Shown: positions 55,996 to 64,000 of the stretch, piece by piece
How positions within the stretch are numbered: position 1 is the first letter of the stretch
Layout: each line of letters opens with the position of its first letter
Assembly: GCA_030248215.1 (NCBI GenBank)
Contig: JASANG010001564.1
Span: 186,001-250,000 of the forward strand
Source of the DNA: Enoplolaimus lenunculus
Lineage: Eukaryota > Nematoda > Enoplea > Enoplida > Thoracostomopsidae
Direction: 5' to 3'
DNA: 64,000 nucleotides
Translations under genes and position numbers: made by a program
Notes under the pieces: model-generated
Told to the model about the DNA's origin: nothing
The model's input: only the letters and a program-made list of their open reading frames with translations
Databases searched by the model: none

Positions 55996-58134
55996 TATAA
56001 AAGACATCTTAAAATTTGGTTTGCTACCATCAGATTTGTACCCCTTAGCCAGGATAACATTTCGAGAAGAGATAACTACGTCTAAAAGTGCAATTGCGAG
56101 CGAACAAAGTTAGCGAAACCTTATTTTTTACCTCTGCTGGTTATTCCATAGGCTGCGCACTATTCCAAGTTTTTCGAAATATTTCGTGGGTTATACGTCG
56201 TATCCCCACTTGTATACAACCCCAGCTGTCACTTCTGTTAAACCAAACATTTTGGAGGTTTCCACTTGTATACGAACCTAATTGTCCCTTTTGTTAAATT
56301 TCCTCTTAAACCTCTGACGCAGTTTGTAACTTTACAATTACAATTTTTGCTAATCACATTTTAATAACGACAAAATTTTAAAACAAAAAGTATCCATCAT
56401 CCGAAAGTTCCGCACACAGAATTAAAAATATTTTAGGTCGTTTCTGAACTCTAGAAAGGTCACTAATAATAAGGCCTACCAGCAAGTTATTTGCTTCTGT
56501 CTGTTCCTCATCGATAGAATATTGTACCTTTTGGATTAACTTTTGTCTCAGCTAAATTATTTCCATCCGTATACAGTGGCTATGATTTTACACGATGCAA
56601 GCTTTAGATGTATTTAATCGCGTGTGTGTTGAGCAACTCAAACCCTCAGAACAACTTCTCGGTATACGTAATTTAATATTTATGTATTTGGTAATGTCGC
56701 AAGGTAATATATTTTCGAAAACATTTTTCCATTCAAAAAAATAAAGTTTTTGGGCCAAAACTCGACAATTTTTTTACATCAGTTTTAAGACTCGGCGACA
56801 GTGACATACGGTTTTTTTGTTTAGGCAATAATTGAAATCTAAAAAATCAAAAGAAAAACGCGCTTTTGGCGATGTTGTATTGTACTTCTAAAGTTTACTA
56901 ATGCAACTTCCACAATAATTTGAGTGGTACCAAATGCCAAAGTAATCTCAACGGGAACCTTGATGGACCGTAGGACGAATGAGAATTTGACAACAGGGAG
57001 ATTGGAGGGCTCGTGAGGCGAAGTCTCGTCGACGCGTACACCAACTATGTATAGGAAGTCGATTGTTTTTTAATGACTCCAAATGCATTCAGAGAGCTGG
57101 ATACTGATACACAACGCTTTGGGTACTGAAGCTATTTGTGTCCAGCACGCAACACAACACATTACAGCCATGTTTTCGGCATGACAATAGATTAGCAACA
57201 TTTGTATGGTGTGAAATTAATTTTCTACTTCCTGAAGGTGAATTATTTGACGGTATACTGTCCTGATATGACAAGCAATAAATTAAATTAATTTCATTTC
57301 AGCGTCAAACGTTTCATAAACCTTGTAGCTGCAAATAATTTTTACTTGTAATCAAGAGTTCACAATTGAAATTTATAACAGATTGTTTCTATCATTATAT
57401 TCGAACGATGTTACCAATCAGCGGTAGATATTTGAGAGCTTGATATTATCTCCAGTTCCGTGTCGAGAACTCGAATTTAAAACGGGTCAGCTCCAAAAAT
57501 GATTAAAGTTATCACTGCTCTGTATCCAATGGAGACCTGTACTGCTCAGGTTCCACAATACGGATCAAAATTAAGCTTTAGTACTAAATATTGTCCTTGG
57601 TCTTTCGCTCGAGAGTTTTTCCACTAGTATTACTCTTGCAGCCCCGTTTTAAAAAAATTCTGGCTTCACTAATAAAGGTCTTAAGTCAGAATACTTTTCC
57701 GCAAATGTTCCTGGTTTCACAAGCCCTAAGGGTTTCGTATTCTTTTGCACTGAACCTAATCCCTAAAGCAAGCACCTGTACTAGTTTGTCATTTGTTTTA
57801 GAAGTCCAAGCTCTCTACAAACATGCGTAGCTTACAAATTATGAAAAGGGTTTATTTGAATCGTTTTATTTTATTATCCGTCAGCACTCATCCGCTTTAG
57901 CTCTTGCCCAGCTTCGCTGAAATTACCCCTGCACACAAAATCTATTAAAACGTCTGTGCTGATCATCAACATTGCGTTTATTTTCCATTGAAATTTTGGG
58001 CTATAAATAGACTGGTATTAGTTTTAAAATTGTGATGTTTCTTTTTGTTTTGTAATTTTAGCGCAACCCAACATAAACCAGTGCTGGTTAAATTTCTAAA
58101 AGGAAACTGCCTAGCCAGATTTTACGGAGTCGGA
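55996..58134. other. Intergenic DNA, nothing firm
   Basis: 56200-56298 holds two diverged copies of a CCACTTGTATAC..TTCTGTTAAA-type unit about 63 bases apart. Otherwise no supported exon or repeat. Further 5' exons of the coiled-coil gene may lie here, but none was recognised. Confidence 0.4.
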
Positions 58135-58290
58135 ACCATTAGCGGATCCAGAAGGGGGCAGGGGGACGTACCCCTGCCCCATCAGAAAATTTTTTGTGTT
58201 AAAATGGTAAGGGCCCCCATACCTTACATTTTTTGCCCTACCAGCAGCAGAGAAAACACTTGTGAGAAAAGAAATTTAAATTTTGCCAAA
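58135..58290 (+). repeat. Family H-related fragment
   Basis: GCGGATCCAGAAGGGGGCAG, then AAAATGGTAAGG facing ACCTTACATTTTTT, resembles the hairpin end of family H at 38040-38110. Confidence 0.5.
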
Positions 58291-58568
58291 TTTTAAACCA
58301 GTTGGTGTTGACTATTTTGAATTTTTTAATAAGCATTTAAAACGATTCCAGTATCCGAGAGCTCATAATCATTGTATCAGATTTTCTCCTTAGTATACCT
58401 TTTTAAATTCGGTTAAAAAATTGAAGTTCTCATCAGTACTATTCCGGTCTGCTATCTTGACTTTATATCAAATTGCAAAGCTATATTTTGCACTCAATCC
58501 AAGAAGCATCGTATTTTAGTGAAAAGTATTTCATCAATAAATCAAATAACAGTATTTTTTAAATCTAA

Positions 58569-58735
58569 GAGTTGCGCTATACTAACTGCGCTCCGCCGAA
58601 CGTCACCGCTCGTTGGCACGCGTCCCCATAATATTTGATTATTAAAATTGTCATTCGCTACCAAACAGATTTTACCTATATTTTTGTTAGCAACGCATAA
58701 TGGCGAGCGACGGCGTCCGGTGTATAGCGCAACTC
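58569..58735. mobile_element. Family C element, copy C4
   Basis: Ends GAGTTGCGCTATAC and GTATAGCGCAACTC are perfect inverted repeats over 14 bases. TAA lies immediately outside both ends. GCCGAACGTCACCGC and GAGCGACGGCGTCCGG are the family core, separated here by AT-rich sequence. Confidence 0.85.
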
Positions 58736-61362
58736 TAAGTTTTTAATTTTTCAACCAAAAATTCTTCTCATCATTTTATGTAAATGTTCTACAGACGACT
58801 CTGGTCATTTTCTGCCAAATTTTAGTTGCGATCCCCGGCACACGGGAACATATATCCTGGCTAAACATTTATTCGTTTTCCTACATTTTAAAATTATGGT
58901 AAAGCTATTTTTAATTTAGCATATTGTTGTTTTTCTTGCGAACACATTACTATGCTATTATTTTTTTAATTGACATCCTAATAATACATATATATCAGAG
59001 GCAGGCGCGTAGCTAAGATCCAGTAGAGTGGACGTAAGTTCAAGTAAAAGCTGCTCAGAGCGATGCGAGAAAATTTATTATTATATGGATCCAGATTTTA
59101 ATTTCAAAGCATGAAATTGTACCAAAATTTACGACTTCATCATAGACTAGGTGAGTAAATTCTCCGGCAGCCCCGTTTAGCGGTATATATCCCCAGGATG
59201 CCACCTGTATACGCCTCTAATATATGCGCCGTAGTTCAAACTGCAGCTTTTCAGGCCAATTACTAATAAGCCAGTTGTAAAGTGTTACTATGTTAATCAG
59301 TAGCATTTTGGTGGAGGCTAAACTGCTATTAAACTGACTGTGCAAAAAGATTAAATTCTAATATAAGACACATAACGAACAATCAAAGCACCACACTGTC
59401 CCGTGTTCAAATTTAAACACACTTTGTTGCAGGAAATTCACTTCGAAATCTGTTGAATCTGGGCACGCGAACAAAGTATTTGATGGTTTCCTGATTGGTC
59501 TAACGGAACAGCAAAAAGACAACCAATACGAATGGGGAAAACAAAAATAGAACCATTAATATTAGAACTGACCACCACAGATGGTCGCTGGTTAAAGTGA
59601 TTGGTCCATAGAATGACAGTTTGATTTAGGCAAATAGTCCATTTTAGTAGAACGTACCCGTCGCAAGAGATGGCCAGAGTCGAAGCCCAATCCTAGAAAA
59701 AATTTCGTTTTCCTCGTTTAAAAAGTTTCGCTCTGCTTGTCAGTCATGGAAAATCCCCGCATGCCTATGCTGAAATTGGATTTGACAGCTTTGCGCTCAA
59801 GTTTCTTGCGTGGTTGTAAACGTTGTAAGTTTTGAACCAGTGAGTGATAAGCATTAAAATTCAGAACATTTTTTCACTTATTTTGCATATATATGTTTTG
59901 CGATATTTTGACAATTGATTCTTTTTTGTATTTTGGTTTCCGTTTTCGATATGATTACCGGTGTCGCATGAATAACGTCATCAGAAAATGGCCCCCGGGC
60001 AGATCTTTATGGGGATCCGATTTTCACAGCACTGTCGTGTGAAAAAATGACCTCCATTAAAAGAGCCCCGGTCATGTTGCGAATTCCCTCCAGTCCGAAT
60101 TCATTTACGCACGTAAACACTCCGTCGTTTGAATCTCAGTTAACGATTTGTCAACTCTATTTTAAGAACCAATATTTTAGTCGCTTTTCTACTTCGGACA
60201 ATGGCGGCCCCAAGGGCCCCCATCCAGGCCTGCGCTACGGTATAGGAATCAAAATCAAAATTTTATATCGTAAGATTCCTCCGAGCTTGCAATTTTGCCC
60301 GTTATACAATTGGCACATACATTGCATGCTGTAAAAATTGCGTTTCATAACTTTTGCCAACCCGCTCTCACACTGTTAGAAATTTCTAGATCCGCCACTG
60401 GTGACTAGCAGCTGCCTTCTAGCAATTGCAAATATGTCTCTGCAATGCTACTTCGTGCAAACTTGTTTACAAAAGCTTATTTAAAATTTCTACCCTCGCC
60501 GCGTATAGTTTTACACTACCGCGAGTCGGTAAAAAACAAAGGCACGCAACAGTTCTGAGACAGTGGCTTTTAATGTTTTTTCTTCTTCAAAAAATTACTT
60601 CTAAAGTTCATTTTAGATTTGAAGTGCGGTAGTATAGCGTGGAATTCATTTCGGAAGACATAAAAGCTTTTTTCTTGCGAACGAGCGTAGCGAGTAAAAA
60701 CATATTTTAACCTTTGGAATCCAGACGGTACAATCTGTTCAAAACGATTTTCTTTGTCTCCCCGAATAGTATGGCGGATATATCCCTCGGTTCTTTTGTA
60801 TACGAAGTGTTCAAGTGTTATATATGTGAGCTTTGAAACAAATGAGTTTAATTGTAACTACGGTGACAGCAACAAACAGAGTAATGGAACGGGGTTGAAG
60901 CTAAAAAAGCGAAGAAAAAAGCTAGAGACGACATCACGGGTGGATCTTATTGCAAAATGCAGTACTGCTACTTTATGACGAGAGCAAACAATAGTTATTT
61001 TGTTGAAAAAGTTTGCTTAAAGTTATATATATACATATATACATATACATATATATGTGTGTGTATATACTCAACTTGAATGTGTTGACATCTGACCACT
61101 GAATGAAATGCATACCGTTTCTAGGCTATACTATTCTGAACTCGCCAAACTAAGATCCTCTAAACTCTGTGATAATTTCCAAACATCTTCCCTCGCCGGA
61201 ATTGGTTGTTATAGCGCATTCAGTTCACTGTGTTTACGCCGCATGAGCAAAATCTTTGAACCAAAAATTTGTTTTATAGCACACCATATCGTAATAAGAT
61301 ATAAGATATTTTCAGCGCTGCCCGATAATACTAAAAATTTACGCACCGGAATGACTCCCTTC
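58736..61362. other. Intergenic DNA with simple repeats
   Basis: 61025-61068 is a (TATACA)n/(TG)n stretch. GCGAACGAGCGTAGCGAG at about 60679 recalls the motif beside the fold-back element. No exon supported. Confidence 0.4.
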
Positions 61363-61369
61363 CATTACT

Positions 61370-61675
61370 CCAGCCAGACAACGGCTGCCATTATTCCAGA
61401 CAACCGCTGCCATTATTCCAGACAACCGCTGCCATTATTCCAGACAACCGCTGCTATTACTCCAGACAACCGCTGCCATTATTCCAGACAACCGCTGCCA
61501 TTATTCCAGACGACCGCTGCTATTACTCCAGACAACCGCTGCCATTATTCCAGACAACCGCTGCCATTATTCCTGACAACCGCTGCTATTACTCCAGACA
61601 ACCGCTGCCATAATTCCAGACAACCGCTGCTATTACTACAGACAACCGCTGCCATTATTCCAGTCAACCCCTGCC
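61370..61675 (+). repeat. 22-bp minisatellite, about 14 units
   Basis: The unit ACCGCTGCCATTATTCCAGA plus CA repeats about 14 times. A variant with GCTATTACT in place of GCCATTATT occurs at units 4, 7 and 10, a higher-order period of 66 bases, and again at 12. None of the three frames of the unit contains a stop, which explains the 201-residue open frame at 61108-61713; no splice or start evidence supports a gene. Confidence 0.93.
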
Positions 61676-61713
61676 ATCCAGAAATTTTGGCTGCGCACAT
61701 GATGGGCGTATAA

Positions 61714-62105
61714 ATATAACTACGTGTTAGAATATTTTTCATTTTCAAATAACTGAGATTTGCAAAAGTGATTTTCAGCTTAAACCTACATAACTCGTAT
61801 GGCTTCACATTGAAAAAATTTTAAACCTAAGCAGTTCCTGGTTGGATTTAAAGTTTACGTTGTAATTTAAACTTATTTTCTCACAGGTTCATACCACTGA
61901 ATAGGGTAGTTCTCGCAATCTCGAATATTCTATAAACTTATACCTTTTTTCTCGTTTCAGAATTCAATCTCAGGTTATTGAAATTACACAAAATAGGTTA
62001 AAAGCACATAATTTTCTTAAATTGTCACCTCTACAACAACAGCAACATGTGATATTTCAAAACACGTAATCTCGCAAAATAGCTAATAACATATAAAGTG
62101 CAGTA
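61714..62105. other. Upstream region of the 62106 gene
   Basis: AT-rich; the gene's promoter presumably lies here or in the minisatellite, but no core element was assigned. Confidence 0.35.
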
Positions 62106-64000
62106 ATGAATATTAGAAATATTTATTTAGCAAAAGTCTGTCTAAACTATTATGACCTTTCGTTATTAATTGTCGTATTTACGAATTGGTTCGTCCAGTC
62201 CTTATGCGAATACAAAACACTTCGACGTGAGGCGGTTTGGTATCAACGGCTAAAAAGAACACCAAGGTCCCAGTCTGTAGGTAATATCAGGTCCGAGCCT
62301 CAGTTTCCGAACAAGCTCAATTTTGAACGTTTCAGTGCTACAGGACAACCCGCATATCCATCATCCAATGAATATCAAACATTCGACACACAGTCGTCAA
62401 CCAATCACAATCAGGAACGATTCGATCGACGTTTGTTAGCCTATCAACATCAATCATTCGATTCTCAATCTTCCGACCACAATCGAGAACGATTCGATCA
62501 AAGTTCATCAACCATCAATCAGAACCGAGAACGAACTGATCAACATTCATCACCAAGCCAATATCGATCATTTGATTCTCAAGCTACCAAATACAGTCGA
62601 GATCGATTCGATCAAACTTTGTCAGCCAACCAGAATGGAGAACAAATCGGTCAACGTTTATCAACCAATCACAGTCGATCATTCAACTCCCAACAGTTTT
62701 ATGGACGTTCATCAATCAATCAGAATCGAGAACAGCACTTTCAAAGTTCATTAACTAACGAACACCGATCACTCGACTCTCAATCAACCAATCCCAATCG
62801 AAAGCTATTCAATCATCGAATAAGGCATCGACATCGCAAACGTCACCAACGACTATCATCCAGTGTTAAGCGTCGATCACTTCGTCTTTCTGCAATGACT
62901 CGGGATGAAATTGAATACCGCCGCCGGAATTGTGATATTAGTTCGTGTCAAAAATATGTATTTTCACTCTGGCAGCGCTTTGAATCGACTCACGGCAAAA
63001 TTTTAAATATTTTTCGCCAACTTGACTATGATTATTTCAAAAGTCCGCTGTATCGAGATGAATTTTGTAGAATTTTCCACGAACTGCACGTAGAATGCTT
63101 GAATCAGCACTGTTTAGAAGGTAAGTTGGAAGGGTGTGCGACAGGGGCTGAGCTACCAAAAAGTTTTAACGATTGCATCAAGAGCGTAGCCAAGGTGGTT
63201 TTAGGAGTAATCTTTGGTTTGAAATTTTCGTCCAGAGCATAGTAGACACTTTCAGTTAGTAATACACGAAAACCGTATTCAAAATTTTTGTAGGACGTGC
63301 TCCCCTACTCAAAAACTATGGCTATCCCAAAGGATATCTTCCCTTATTAGCTAAGGTATTATCTCACATCCATTTATAGAAGTGCTCCGTGACCAACCAG
63401 CGTCAACGTGGAGCTTACAAGCACGAGCAGCTGACCTAGGGCTCGAGTTCGAGTTCGCCCCGTATTCACTTATCGAGCACCGTATCCTCGACGGAACCCC
63501 TGATTTTTACATCGAACCTCGGTTGATGAAAGTAATCTGTGAGTCGTCATGGCTGCCCACCCGCCCGGTATCTCAATGGTGTTTCAGTCAAAATACATCT
63601 CAACTTACAAAAGAGCATCAACAACGTGAAATCAATAATTTCCCATCGGTTATTGAGTGGATATTGCTTACAAATCAAACTACTCCCGGCGTTGATGAGC
63701 CTCAAGTTTCTCACGGGACCGTGGAAATATCTTCACAGTCTCGAGTTAGCCTACCCAATGAAGACGGGACGCTCCGTGGGCCGGGAAGCCATGCCTCCTC
63801 TACTCAATCTCCGACCAGCAATCTCAGTCTACCCAATTTCACTGGAGAGCCGTACGACCGGCCAGTCATAACGGACCCGGCCTTGGCATGCAACGACGTC
63901 GCATGGCGTGCTCAAATCCTAGCTTGGTTGCTGTATTCAACTTGCGAAGCGAACGAACAAGCCGCAATATTTGAATGCTACTACCAAGCGGCGATTTTAG
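62106..64000 (+). CDS. Secreted or membrane-anchored Cys-rich protein with Ser/Gln/Asn/Arg repeats, cut by the window edge
   Basis: Exon 1 is 62106-63120; exon 2 is 63380 to beyond 64000. The intron has GTAAGT and TTTATAG ends, and the split codon gives Glu. At least 545 residues are visible. Residues about 18-35 form a hydrophobic segment (YDLSLLIVVFTNWFVQSLC), probably a signal peptide or anchor. Residues about 85-240 are diverged repeats of a phrase like RSFDSQSS..NRERFDQSSSTNQ, low in hydrophobics. From residue 276 follows a helical, cysteine-bearing region (CDISSCQKYVFSLWQRF, EFCRIFHELHVECLNQHC) that continues across the intron (VICESSWLP, ACNDVAWRAQILAWLLYSTC). Paired cysteines in helices suggest a disulfide-bonded extracellular domain. 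Family not recognised; some nematode secreted proteoglycan-type domains look broadly similar. An alternative ending at 63294-63379 also fits the phase and ends in a stop. Confidence 0.8.

Noticed and set aside
61108-61713. 201-residue frame as a repeat protein gene
   Set aside because: Openness follows from the stop-free 22-bp unit; no splice sites, signal or domain support it.
63356-63379. 24-base intron GTATTA..TATAG between 63355 and 63380
   Set aside because: Too short for a normal intron, and the joined frame soon meets a stop; the 63121-63379 intron fits phase and length better.

Overview
The window is eukaryotic and reads as gene-poor, AT-rich nematode DNA. Coding regions are broken by introns with GT..AG ends. 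The telomere-type hexamer TTAGGC, the nematode telomere repeat, occurs dozens of times in short internal blocks. One gene is a nematode-style stomatin (UNC-1/MEC-2 type). Introns of several hundred bases to 2.8 kb and the dense small repeats would suit an early-branching nematode such as a mermithid, but that placement is inference. No rRNA, tRNA, CRISPR or bacterial-type gene organisation was recognised.

Five genes can be supported. A divergent ARV1-like membrane protein lies on the minus strand at 6367-6933. A three-exon stomatin lies on the plus strand at 21518-23989. A two-exon secreted, very basic protein with six N-terminal cysteines lies on the minus strand at 27738-29936. A seven-exon minus-strand gene at 42399-54423 encodes a long coiled-coil protein, with a polyglutamine run near its visible N-terminus and a fibronectin-III-like domain near its C-terminus. 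A secreted or membrane-anchored, Ser/Gln/Asn/Arg-rich and Cys-rich protein starts at 62106 and runs off the right edge. A short ORF at 36905-37186 is possibly coding. The exon joins were worked out by hand from splice sites and reading phase, and every join keeps the frame.

Most of the rest is small non-autonomous mobile DNA. Two families, called A and B here, have near-identical layouts: terminal inverted repeats beginning GGCCAATGTTAC (A) or GGCCCATGTA (B), and two internal blocks of TTAGGC-like repeats all in one orientation. Many copies have 8-bp target duplications, perfect in four. I count about 19 near-complete copies plus fragments in 64 kb, several of them inside introns. Other families are CAGGGTG-ended hAT-type elements, GC-rich elements ending GAGTTGCGC beside TAA, fold-back elements, a repeat present twice in opposite orientation 38 kb apart, a 146-bp tandem triplication and a 22-bp minisatellite.

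Layout: 1-5.2 kb repeats; 6.4-6.9 kb ARV1-like gene; 7.9-21 kb repeats and unexplained AT-rich DNA; 21.5-24 kb stomatin; 27.7-29.9 kb secreted basic protein; 30-42 kb dense mobile elements; 42.4-54.4 kb coiled-coil/FN3 gene with elements in most introns; 54.5-61.7 kb repeats and the minisatellite; 62.1-64 kb the start of the secreted Cys-rich gene. The genes show no shared pathway. The most unusual feature is the TTAGGC-carrying transposon system.
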